From G965262015 sp965262015 (GTDB taxonomy: Bacteria; Spirochaetota; Leptospiria; Turneriellales; CBDBES01), in contig OZ253494.1 of the NCBI GenBank assembly GCA_965262015.1, forward strand, positions 124,001-188,000: DNA of 64,000 nucleotides, written 5' to 3'. Position 1 is the stretch's first letter. Every line of letters begins with the position of its first letter. Under the pieces are notes generated by a model that saw nothing but the letters and a program-made list of their open reading frames with translations, did no database searches and was not told the origin of the DNA. Below are positions 45,609 to 54,780 of the stretch, one piece after another. The position numbers and the translations under genes were made by a program.

Positions 45609-46919
45609 ATGAACCAAATTACAGAGAAAGAAGCTAAAGCTATTATTAACGCCCTTCATAGTGGAGTTGTTCCTAGGGTTGGTGTGCAACATATAGTAGT
45701 TGGCCGCAATCTTGAGGTAAAAGCTTTTATTGATTCTTTGAATGATGTTAAAAATGGACATAGTATGGTAAAGTTTTGGATAGGTGATTTCGGTTCAGGA
45801 AAGTCATTTATGCTTCATTTACTAAATACCGTAGCAATCAAGCAAAAATTTGTTGTTGCAAAGGCAGATTTTACACCTGACAATCGGCTTTATGCGAATG
45901 ACGGCAAAGCTGTTGCCTTATATTCTCAAATTATGGACAATATAGCTATTCAAACAAAACCAGATGGTGGGGCTTTGACGACTCTGCTTGATAAATGGAT
46001 AGAGAAAGTGATCACTAAAGTCGCTCAGGTTCATGCAATTGCAATCACAGAAATTAAAAATGAAGCAAACTTCCCCTTAATTCAAGAAAGTATGATGAAA
46101 ACGATTAATGAATTAACCGAAACAGGCAGTTTTGACTTTGGGCTTGTCATTACCAAATACTATGAAGGGTATATCAAAAACAATGAGCATTTATGTAAAG
46201 ATGCTTTAAAGTGGCTCAAAGGTGAGTATAATACAAAAACAGAAGCACGACAAGACTTAGGAGTACGGGGAATTATCAATGACTTAAATTATTATGATAT
46301 GCTAAAAAATTTTTGTAAGCTATTTGTTAGTATAGGCTATAGTGGTTTTATAATTAATTTGGATGAAGCTGTTAATTTATATAAGATTTCTACTTCAGCA
46401 ACACGAAAAAAAAACTATGAAAAAATACTAACAATATTTAATGATTGCTTTCAAGGGAAAGTCTCAAACTTATTTATAAATTTTGCAGGTACGAAAGAAT
46501 TTCTTGAAAATGAAAGACGAGGTTTATTCAGTTATGATGCTCTAAAAACACGTTTAGAAACAAATAAGTTTGAGACATTAGAATTGAGAGACTTCGCTCA
46601 ACCTGTATTAAAGCTACTACCTCTGGAGCATGAAGCGGTATTTTCTCTTCTTAAAAAATTAAAATGGATATTCGATATTAATTATAGAGTGAATATTAAT
46701 ATTACAGAAAAAGATATAACAATGTACATGGAGGAAATGTTTAATAAGCCGGGAGCTAAAGAGTTTTTAATGCCTAGAGAAATTATTAGAGATTTTATAA
46801 ATATCTTAAGTCTCTTAAGACAAAATCCAGATGCCGATAAAAGTAAATTAATTGCTGAAATTAAAATCTCTGATGAAAGGCTTGAAGAATTAGATATTAC
46901 TTCTATAAAAGAATTATAG
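45609..46919 (+). CDS. sngB: BrxD/DUF2791-type P-loop ATPase, Shango SngB-like
   Basis: The 436-residue ATPase opens with KEAKAIINALHSGVVPRVGV and HIVVGRNLEVKAF, then Walker A WIGDFGSGKSFMLHLL near residue 57 and Walker B FIINLDEAVNLY near residue 257. This is the DUF2791 family that includes BREX protein BrxD. Here its partners are a TerB protein and a helicase instead of PglZ and BrxC, so it fits SngB of Shango. It starts 6 bases after sngA, and its TAG stop overlaps the GTG start of sngC (TAGTG), so all three are probably one translationally linked operon. Confidence 0.8.
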   Translation: MNQITEKEAKAIINALHSGVVPRVGVQHIVVGRNLEVKAFIDSLNDVKNGHSMVKFWIGDFGSGKSFMLHLLNTVAIKQKFVVAKADFTPDNRLYANDGKAVALYSQIMDNIAIQTKPDGGALTTLLDKWIEKVITKVAQVHAIAITEIKNEANFPLIQESMMKTINELTETGSFDFGLVITKYYEGYIKNNEHLCKDALKWLKGEYNTKTEARQDLGVRGIINDLNYYDMLKNFCKLFVSIGYSGFIINLDEAVNLYKISTSATRKKNYEKILTIFNDCFQGKVSNLFINFAGTKEFLENERRGLFSYDALKTRLETNKFETLELRDFAQPVLKLLPLEHEAVFSLLKKLKWIFDINYRVNINITEKDITMYMEEMFNKPGAKEFLMPREIIRDFINILSLLRQNPDADKSKLIAEIKISDERLEELDITSIKEL

Positions 46920-49054
46920 TGGATGTTGAAGAATATTTATCAGAAGCTATAAGAAAATATATTTATCATAAAAGGTGGGGAACTTTCTATCCAATTCAAG
47001 CAGCAGCAATACCTAAAATTATTTTAACTGAAAAAAATTATATATTAGCTTCTAAAACTGCTTCAGGAAAGACAGAAGCAGCTTTTTTACCTATTTTATC
47101 CAAAGTAAATTGGTCAACACCAGGAGTTCAAGTTTTATATATATCACCCCTAATTGCATTAATTAATGATCAATTCTTGCGAATTGAAGAGCTATGTAAA
47201 AATCTAGAAATTTGTGTTACTAAATGGCATGGTGATGCAAACAGAACACTCAAGAAAAAACTAATAAAAAACCCGAGTGGTATAGTTTTAATTACTCCAG
47301 AATCTTTAGAGGCTTTATTTGTAAATGCCCCCTACAATGTGTCACGACTTTGGGGAAATTTACAATACATTGTAATTGATGAAATTCATTCATTTATTGG
47401 GGTAGAACGAGGCATACAGCTAATGTCAATTTTATCTCGAATCAATACAGAGAGCAAAAATAAAATAATTATTATTGGTCTATCTGCCACCATTGGAGAA
47501 AAAAATTTTTATGAAGCAAAATCTCTTATAGGTGATATTGATAATACAACTGTTTTATTAGATCCTTCCAAGAGAGATGTTCTAATTGATTTCAATTATT
47601 TTGCAACTAACACAAAAGAATTATCTACTGACCTAGTTAAAGACTTATATTCTAAAACAAAAAATTATAAAACTCTTATTTTTCCTAACAGCAGAGGGAA
47701 GACAGAAGAAATAGCCGTTAAGCTAAAACGTATTTCCCAAAAAATGAATGGACATCATAATTATTTTTCACATCATTCGTCTATAGATAAAGAAATACGG
47801 GAGCACGTAGAATCTTTTGCGAAGCATAATGAGCGGTTTAATTTTTGCATCACATGCACCTCCACATTAGAACTGGGTATTGATATTGGAACTATTGATA
47901 AAATAGTGCAACTTGATTCAACATATTCTGTTGCTTCTCTTGTTCAACGAATGGGGAGGACTGGTCGTAAAACAGATAACGCAAGTGTTATTAGTATTTA
48001 TGCAACCGATCCTTGGAATTTATTACAGTCCTTAGCTTGTTGGAATTTATACAAGTCAGATTTTCTAGAACCATTAAAAATTATAAAAAATCCCTATGAT
48101 ATTTTATTTCATCAGATGATGTCAATTGTTAAACAAACTAATGGCTATGGGAAAGAGCAACTTATTAATTGTTTAAGTAAAAATCATGCCTTCAAGTTTA
48201 TCAAAATTTTAGATATAAAAAACATAGTTAATGAAGCCATCAAAGCAGATTATTTAGAATTGCTGGATAAAGAGGTTATTCTAGGACTAACTGGTGAAGA
48301 GATTGTTAACTCAAAAGATTTTTATAGCGTCTTTAAGACAGAAGCAAACTTTAGAGTTTTAAATAATGCAAAAAAAATAGGTGAAATTCCATTTTCTCCT
48401 CAAGTAAAAATAGGCGAAAATATTTTATTAGCTGCAACGATATGGAAGATTAAAGATGTTGATTTTAAAAATAATAGTATTGAGGTAATTGTAGCTAATG
48501 ACGGTCAAAATCCAATTTTCTATGGTATGGGTGGTAGTGTACATTCAAAAATAAGAGAGGAAATGCTAAGAATAATTAAGGGAAAAAATAAGTTTGATGA
48601 AATTGATGACAAATGTAATTTAATTTTAAAAAAATTAAGAGAAGAGTTTAGTACTTTTACGATTAAAGATTTTGTATATGAACGCCCCATTATGATCTTA
48701 GATAATAAGTCATTATTCTTTACTTTTTCTGGAACCAAAATTAATAGAAGCCTTTTTTTCTTGTTCCGCCAAATTGGAGTAAACGTTGATTATAATGAAC
48801 ACAATAGTTCTTTTGAGTTAGAAACCAAATTTCGTGATTTTGAAACACTAAAATTAGAATTGAGTAAAAAATATAAAATGATTAATAAATTACTTGAGCA
48901 AGAGATATTATCAAATTGTTCCATTTTAAACTTCTCAAAATTTGGTGAATTTTTACCACTAAAATATCAATTAGAACTCCTTAAAGAAAGGTTCTTTGAT
49001 TTTGAAAACACAATATCTTTTTTGGATAATTTAAAACTTATTCCCTCAAGTTGA
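46919..49054 (+). CDS. sngC: Lhr-like superfamily 2 helicase, Shango SngC-like (BrxHI-related)
   Basis: The 711-residue helicase has all SF2 motifs: the Q-motif region FYPIQAAAIPKI, motif I SKTASGKTEAA, Ia YISPLIALINDQ, motif II DEIH (in IVIDEIHSFIGVERG), motif III LSATIG, and in the second RecA domain FPNSRGKTEE, HHSSIDKEIRE, TSTLELGIDIG and VQRMGRTGRK. DEIH and the following SFIGVERG are typical of the Lhr/BrxHI branch. The C-terminal third is specific to the system. The start is GTG 46919 overlapping the previous stop. It is the last gene of the operon and is needed with SngA and SngB in known Shango systems. Confidence 0.85.
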   Translation: MDVEEYLSEAIRKYIYHKRWGTFYPIQAAAIPKIILTEKNYILASKTASGKTEAAFLPILSKVNWSTPGVQVLYISPLIALINDQFLRIEELCKNLEICVTKWHGDANRTLKKKLIKNPSGIVLITPESLEALFVNAPYNVSRLWGNLQYIVIDEIHSFIGVERGIQLMSILSRINTESKNKIIIIGLSATIGEKNFYEAKSLIGDIDNTTVLLDPSKRDVLIDFNYFATNTKELSTDLVKDLYSKTKNYKTLIFPNSRGKTEEIAVKLKRISQKMNGHHNYFSHHSSIDKEIREHVESFAKHNERFNFCITCTSTLELGIDIGTIDKIVQLDSTYSVASLVQRMGRTGRKTDNASVISIYATDPWNLLQSLACWNLYKSDFLEPLKIIKNPYDILFHQMMSIVKQTNGYGKEQLINCLSKNHAFKFIKILDIKNIVNEAIKADYLELLDKEVILGLTGEEIVNSKDFYSVFKTEANFRVLNNAKKIGEIPFSPQVKIGENILLAATIWKIKDVDFKNNSIEVIVANDGQNPIFYGMGGSVHSKIREEMLRIIKGKNKFDEIDDKCNLILKKLREEFSTFTIKDFVYERPIMILDNKSLFFTFSGTKINRSLFFLFRQIGVNVDYNEHNSSFELETKFRDFETLKLELSKKYKMINKLLEQEILSNCSILNFSKFGEFLPLKYQLELLKERFFDFENTISFLDNLKLIPSS

Positions 49055-49380
49055 TAATATCATTAAGATGTTGCTTAGTATGTTTGCCTCTAATCTGTTC
49101 ATTACCTATCTTTATCTGCTCTAGCTATCCTATCATGGCTTCTATGGCACCATAGTAAAAACATGAATAATGAGCTGCTAATAGTATAGTTGTATTCTAA
49201 TATACACCTTCCCTTAAGTCAGTATTTATTTGTCCCTTTCTTTATTTTTTGTTTTCAAGTTATCCACTTGTATTTAAATGCCATGATGCATGGGTGTCCT
49301 TAGAATAAGAACGCCCTTAAAAAAAATATTTAGTTTTATAGTAATTTTAATTGATTGCTATAAAAAAAGGAAAAAAAATT
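49055..49380. other. Gap without recognisable gene
   Basis: This 326-base stretch between the helicase and the small lipoprotein gene has many stops on both strands and no clear repeat family member. It contains a good AAGG ribosome binding site for the next gene at its end. Confidence 0.4.
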
Positions 49381-49686
49381 ATGAAAGAAAAATTGTTTAT
49401 GATAATTGGAGTTTTACTAGTTCTTGCTTTTGCAAATAACTGTAAAAGTATTTCAAAAACTAAAATGGCTGACAATAAAACAGCTGTTGTAGCTAATAAG
49501 TGGGGATACGTATTCTTTACAGCTGCTGGAGCTCCAGCAGTTGATTGTGTGGAGATGCTTGCGAAAGAAGGTGTAAAAGGTGATGATATGAAAGATTTAT
49601 CTGGTAATGGAGAAGGTATAGGTCTATCAGCAGCGAGGATGTCAACAGCTGTTGAAGCTTGTTCAGCTTGGGGCATCAAGGAGTAG
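49381..49686 (+). CDS. Small lipoprotein of unknown function
   Basis: The 101-residue protein begins with a lipoprotein signal, MKEKLFMIIGVLLVLAFANN followed by Cys22. The mature part is small and Ala/Gly-rich with two further Cys (VDCVEML, EACSAWG), which could form a disulfide. ATG 49381 has AAAAAAAGG upstream; a longer frame from TTG 49351 would bury the signal and is rejected. Strong isolated expression is suggested by the good start and by the long hairpin directly downstream. No family is recognised. Confidence 0.65.
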   Translation: MKEKLFMIIGVLLVLAFANNCKSISKTKMADNKTAVVANKWGYVFFTAAGAPAVDCVEMLAKEGVKGDDMKDLSGNGEGIGLSAARMSTAVEACSAWGIKE

Positions 49687-49705
49687 TTAACAACTACATA
49701 AAATA

Positions 49706-49749
49706 AAACATATTGAACCCGTCCAATAAAAACGGGTTTCAATATGTTT
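49706..49749. terminator. Strong bidirectional hairpin after the lipoprotein gene
   Basis: AAACATATTGAACCCGT and ACGGGTTTCAATATGTTT pair over 17 base pairs with a single bulged base and an 8-base loop, 20 bases after the stop. A-rich and T-rich flanks make it a plausible terminator in both directions. Confidence 0.7.
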
Positions 49750-49786
49750 AAAAATATTTCTATATTTTGTTGAGCTATTTTCCGTT

Positions 49787-51699
49787 ATGGTTGCTCTTCG
49801 TGTTCTTTTTGTTTTTTTCTTTTTCATTTTGGGAACGTCACCTGCGAAAGGTATTCTTGACTATGTCAAAGAAGCCAAAAAACAGCGATTATGGGAAAAA
49901 CGACAGTGGCGACTCTTACTTTATTATAAAAAGTGTAAGATTAGTTCTTTCTGTAGTATCGTAGAAGATTCTTTTTTTTTGAGTCTCCACATGGCTCCGA
50001 AAACCCAGAGCTAGAATTACTCGCCACACTCAGGGGTTTTTATAAAAAACCCAGTGTTCATAAAATAACAGGGCATTCGCAATGCAAATTCCCTGCAAGA
50101 TTTAATTGGCTTAGAAGTCAATTAAATCTAGAATCTTTGCCTAAAGTGATTTGTAAGAAACTTATAGAGTTTCAAGAGAAGATGGAGTCAGCAAGTTTAA
50201 GTTTATTTTATGCGTCTCAAAATTTAGCTCAACCCGCTGCGTTGTTTGGGCATACATTTATAAAATTCAATCAAAATAAAAGCCAAAAACTAAATGACCC
50301 TACAGTGAGTTTTTTAGGGAATCCTGCTAAAAATGAAGGTGTTATTCCTTTAGTCTACAAGGGTTTAACGGGAGGCTATACTGGTAATTATGTAACGATC
50401 CCTTTCAGAAAAGTTCACGAAAACTATACCAACATTAACAATCGAAACTTATGGGAGCTAAAGCTGACATTTAGCCCAAAACAAATTTCTTTTTTAATCA
50501 ATCATTTGTGGGAGGTTCAAAAAGTTTCTTATAAATATTACTTTTTAGATGACAATTGTGCCTATTACAATATTTATCTTTTAGATATGATGAAACCTTC
50601 CTTAGGCTTAACCCAAGATTATATTGCTACTGTTCTCCCGACAGAAACTATAAAAAATTTAACGAAAAGAGAAGGCTTGTTAAAAAGTGCTCATTTTTAT
50701 CCCTCTAACCTAACCATGTATAAGCAGCTATATCTTGAAAAACTAACACAGAGTAAACGAGAAGCCTTTATTGAATTTGAGAAAAGTGGAAAGATTCAAT
50801 CTCAACGACTAGAACCGACAACAAGAGAAGATATGGTCTTTTCGACCGCTTGGCATTATACGACGTTTCAGTTATTCAATAATATAAGTAATCGTAATGA
50901 GCTAAAGAAACATGCTCAAAATTATAAATATTTAGTTAACTTAAGAAAGAAAAAAAAACTTCCTCTCTATTACGAAGGTGAGCCTGACTATACGAACCCA
51001 AGTCTAGCCCACCCCCCGGGGGCAATTCACTTATATTCTGGTTTTGGCAGAGGTTCGTGGTTCACAGGGATCTCCTACAATTTTAAAGGACATGAGCAAA
51101 TTGATTCTCCTTTAGGATACCTTCCATTCTCTGAGCTTATTACTTTTCAGCCAAATCTTCGTTTCTATATAAAAGACAAAACACTTGAATTGACTCAATT
51201 TAAAATTTTATCGATGCGTAATTTCCTGTTGGTGGAGGCAGGGTTATTCCCACTTTCATGGGGTATCGATATTGGTTTGAAGACAATCTCTAATCATAAA
51301 ATTAAAGAACTAAAAGACTCAATCTCTTTCAATAAAGAGATCTCGTTTTACCTTGAGGTTGATATGGGTTATACTCTACCCTTACATTTTATGCCTGGCA
51401 ACTTTGTATTATATTCTTTAGTTAACGCTTTATCTGATTTTGCTTTAACATACAATTACTTTATTGGTCTTGGTTATGGAGTAGAAACAGGAACACTGTG
51501 GTATATAACAGATATATGGATACTCAAGACAGAACTCAAGTGGGGACACCTATTTATCAGTGACATATCACCACAACTTATCTTAAATTTAGGAATGAAC
51601 GTGACACTTGCAGATTCATTCGCTATAGAATCTTATTATGCTCAAAATCTCTTAGATACCAGCTACGAGTTAATTTTAAATTTAAAGTTTTACTTATAG
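49787..51699 (+). CDS. DUF4105 (Lnb-type) envelope protein, frame broken in a T9 tract
   Basis: The gene starts at ATG 49787 with a signal peptide (ALRVLFVFFFFILGTSPAKG) and continues to a run of nine T at 49972-49980. There the frame shifts by -1: the second frame resumes with ESPHGSENPELELLATLRGF, the conserved opening of the DUF4105 domain, followed by GHSQCKFPARFNWLR, AALFGHTFIKF and LDDNCAYYN. The C-terminal ~250 residues look like membrane beta strands (PPGAIHLYSGFGRG onward to LILNLKFYL), a barrel. One more T (or a -1 slip) would restore the full ~636-residue protein. It is either a phase-variable surface protein or a recent frameshift. A shorter product could start inside, for example at TTG 50137, but it would lack export. 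Confidence 0.75.
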
Positions 51700-51800
51700 C
51701 AATCAAATAAATACAATCTACTCAAAACTATAAAAGATAACATCCTTTAATTTGTATCAATAATAGAGACAGACCATAGAGCTAGGTTAGATCTCAAGTT

Positions 51801-52005
51801 TATCTTGCGAGTAACAAACTTCGTGTAGGTAATTTTTCAATAATATGTTCACCTGCCAAAAACAGGTGCAGGCGACTCTGATTTTACTACTTTTTTTTCA
51901 GAAGTTTTTCCTTTCTGATTTCTACTCGTCACCGCCCGCAAAGCCTCCAATAAAGTCTCTTTGACTCCGTTTACTGAATACTGAGTTTCAGCTTTGGATA
52001 TTCCG
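51801..52005 (-). repeat. Left arm of a ~205-bp inverted repeat around the recombinase gene
   Basis: It matches the reverse complement of 54115-54317 at about 95 percent, apart from a small length difference inside a short hairpin (CACCTGCC..CAGGTG). It equals the 3' part of the recombinase gene region, so it is a truncated second copy pointing the other way. Confidence 0.8.
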
Positions 52006-52991
52006 AGCCCCTATCTTCTATTTTTTGATGGTTCAAAATTTTTCACTTTAGTGTTGGGAAAGTAGATTCCTCTTGCGATTATAGTAGCGTGGAATTGTGG
52101 AAAACTCAAAACATCTTTAGTATAAGTTTTATGAGTCGTGAGTTTCCCGACAATTCCATGCTTTATATTTGAGTAAAAAAATTTTGTCTAATGGCTTCGT
52201 TTGACAAAACCTTCAATCAAGCCCGCCCTTAGTGGTCGGTCTTGGTTCAGGTTTTGCCTTTTGGTTTGACCTTACTTCTTTTTCTTTAGTTCTATATAAT
52301 TTTCATCCCTGCATTTACAAGGCAACAGCAGAGGCTAAAAATTGTAGTGGGTAGGTGGGGTATCCACGATTACAAGAGCGATGAGGTTTTTTCTTTCACC
52401 TGCCAAGAGAAACAAGGTAAAGCACCTACATCTCTTGGCCTTTTACGATTCTTGACTATCAAGCTTCTTTTCTTGCATTTGCCTATGGCAACAGCAGAAA
52501 AGAATCAACGCTGATTTATGCCCCGACCTCAACCAAATACAAACCATTAAAACCTCAGCTAATCTGCTCATAAAAGCCACGCATCATATTTTTACAAATG
52601 CGTGGTTTTCTCTCAGAGTTCAGCTCCTTCGGTTTTTCTGGTGGTCGTCGTTTGGTCAAGGGTTCGGCTTCGGCTGTTTAGCTTGTGGCTCGTTGCTTAT
52701 TACCTCAAGTCAAAATCTCCGTTGGCTGTGCTTCTGCCGTCCACATCTCTCCAAATTTTCAAAGTCTCAAATTTTGGTTCTGGTCGTGTTTCATTTGCCC
52801 ACCGTTCCACCGCTTGTGTCCAAAGTCTCACCTCACATTATAGCCTGTGGGTTTCGTTCACTCAACTTTACCACCGCTGGTGGTTCGTGGTTTGTTCATT
52901 TGCCATAAGTAACTTTTTTTCTAAAAAATAAAAATTTTAAAGATGTGTGCTTTAGTAAAGTGTTTCATACCTCAGTAAATTTTATTTTTTA
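52006..52991. other. Less AT-rich non-coding stretch inside the recombinase element
   Basis: No frame gives a protein that looks real; the open frame at 52602-52931 is rich in Ser, Val and Trp without any pattern. The composition is visibly less AT-rich than the surroundings. It contains several hairpins, for example the one at 52573-52609, and ends with AAGGAG before the recombinase start. It may be element control or decayed cargo DNA. Confidence 0.45.
52573..52609. terminator. 12-bp hairpin in the non-coding stretch
   Basis: AAAGCCACGCAT (52573-52584) pairs with ATGCGTGGTTTT (52598-52609), one G-T pair, with a 13-base loop and T-rich flank. It looks like a rho-independent terminator for plus-strand transcription. 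Confidence 0.55.
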
Positions 52992-53001
52992 AGGAGTCAA
53001 T

Positions 53002-54340
53002 ATGTCAAAATTAACAACAAAAACCAAAAGGTGCGTCATCTACACCAGAGTTTCAACGGATGGTCAAGCAGAAGTCGAGTTCAATTCTTGTGAGGCTCAA
53101 GAACAAAAAATCAAATCGTATATTGAAAGTCAGGAAAAGTTTGTTTATCAAAAATCGTACAACGACGAGGGTTTTAATGATGGCAACTTAAATCGCCCAA
53201 GCCTTCAAGAATTATTTGCAGATATTCAAGAGGGAAGGCTCGACACAATTTTAGTTTATAAGTTAGACCGCCTCACAAGATCGCTGAAAGACTTTTATAA
53301 TTTGATCAAGTTCTTAGATCAACACAATATCAGTTTTATTTCCATCACTGAAAGTTTTGATATATCCACGCCAGCGGGTAGACTTTTTCTAAATATGATG
53401 TTGACCTTTGATCAATACGAAAGAGAGATCGCAGGCGAGAGAGTAAAAGGCAAACTTTTAGAACGTGCTAAAAGAGGTTTGAGTCCTGCTGGAGTTTCTC
53501 CTTACGGCTACAAAAGAGTAAATAAAAAATTCTCTGTAATTAAGGCAGAAGGTAAGGTTGTGGATAAAATTTTTCATACCTATGTTGAAACATCGTCCCT
53601 TTCTTCTGTTCATAAAATGCTAAAATTTGAAGGTATCAAAAATTGAAAGAATCAAACCTTTACTAAGCAAGCTGTTTTTAATATCCTGAGAAATATGATT
53701 TACACGGGAAAAATCAAACATCACGATCAGATTTATGATGGTCTACATCAGGCTATTATTTCAGAAACAATCTTTAACTTAGCACAAGAGATTCATACAA
53801 ACAGACCTAAAAAACACAAGGTGTATAAAGATCATGTATTTGGGGGTATGGTATATTGTAAAAATTGTGGCTATAAAATGACACCTTGTTTTACGAACAA
53901 AAAAGTAAATGGCAAGCTCAAAAGATATTTTTATTATCGTTGTATCAACACCATAAAAAGAGATTGGAACAGTTACGAAGTGAAGCAGGTCAACGCTGAT
54001 AAGCTAGAAAATTTTATTGTAGAGACTCTTGAGCGTATCTTGAGAGATGATCTTTACCTTAAAATTGGGTTTTCGTCTAAATAATGCCTTTGATAAACCT
54101 ACCATTTCAGGATACGGAATATCCAAAGCTGAAACTCAGTATTCAGTAAACGGAATCAAAGAGACTTTATTGGGGGCTTTGCGGGCAGTGACGAGTAGAA
54201 ATCAGAAAGGAAAAACTTCTGAAAAAAAAACAGTAAAATCAGAGTCGCCTGCACCTGCTTGGCAGGTGAACATATTATTGAAAAATTACCTACACGAAGT
54301 TTGTTACTCGCAAGATAAAATCAAGCTTAAATTTATTTAT
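53002..54340 (+). pseudogene. Serine recombinase (resolvase/invertase family), interrupted
   Basis: The N-terminal catalytic domain is intact: VIYTRVSTDGQAE with the nucleophile Ser, LDTILVYKLDRLTRSLKDFY, and LFLNMMLTFDQYEREIAGER. The recombinase domain (LERAKRGLSPAGVSPYGYKR) is cut by one in-frame TGA at 53644-53646, where KNQTFTKQAVFNILRNMIYT follows in the same frame. The zinc ribbon GGMVYCKNCGYKMTPC comes next. The frame ends at 54084, while a plausible C-terminal end (ILLKNYLHEVCYSQDKIKLK) lies in another frame up to about 54340. TGA is a normal stop elsewhere in this window, so this is a broken gene. AAGGAG precedes ATG 53002. It sits beside a tRNA-Ser, a usual integration target. Confidence 0.8.
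54115..54317 (+). repeat. Right arm of the ~205-bp inverted repeat
   Basis: This is the partner of 51801-52005 in opposite orientation. It overlaps the 3' part of the recombinase gene. Between it and tRNA-Ser (54341-54674) there is only an Lys/Glu/Asn-rich frame without recognisable features and two short hairpins near 54615-54655. Confidence 0.8.
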
Positions 54341-54674
54341 CATTCAGATCAGAAAGAAGCAAAAACGGGAGGGCAATGGCAAAAAACACCTATTTTGGAG
54401 AAATCAGGAGCAAAAAACAAGGTTTTTGAGGGGAAAGAGGACAATTTAAAGGTATTAAAGGGTATGGAGGGTGGTGTACGCCCTGAGCGTGAGGAATTAG
54501 AAAACAAAGAAGCCCTCAACTATGGTTGTGATCTCATTGAGGGTAACGACGTTGAAAATAAAGAATCACAAAAAGAATTTGACCACAAAACAAATTTCAA
54601 TTCTAAAAACGGCTTCACGGATTCAAAAGACCGTGAAAATTCCCCTGCAAGGGGAGTTCGAGTCTTTCAAAATA

Positions 54675-54759
54675 CGGAGAGAGCGGGATTCGAACCCGCG
54701 GTGCATTTCTGCACACACGCTTTCCAAGCGTGCACATTCGACCACTCTGACATCTCTCC
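54675..54759 (-). tRNA. tRNA-Ser (anticodon GGA)
   Basis: The minus strand gives acceptor GGAGAGA/TCTCTCC with G as discriminator, anticodon stem-loop CACGC-TTGGAAA-GCGTG (GGA), the long variable arm typical of tRNA-Ser (TGTGCAGAAATGCACC) and T arm GCGGGTTCGAATCCCGC. CCA is not encoded. The accessory region begins at its 3' end. Confidence 0.97.
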
Positions 54760-54780
54760 TCTGTGTTAATTTTACATGAA

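Noticed and set aside
43671..49054. Incomplete BREX locus
   Set aside because: BrxD and BrxHI relatives alone suggested BREX, but pglZ, brxC and others are absent and the TerB protein fits Shango better.
52602..52931. Open frame of 109 codons as a gene
   Set aside because: Ser/Val/Trp-rich, no ribosome binding site, a second overlapping frame of similar quality, and no family pattern; it is an effect of lower AT content.
53002..54084. TGA read as Trp in the recombinase (alternative genetic code)
   Set aside because: Several intact genes here end with TGA (sirtuin, ftsQ, ftsA), so TGA is a stop and the recombinase is simply mutated.
54047..54769. 240-codon open frame as a separate gene
   Set aside because: The first part is the shifted recombinase 3' end and the last part runs through tRNA-Ser in antisense.
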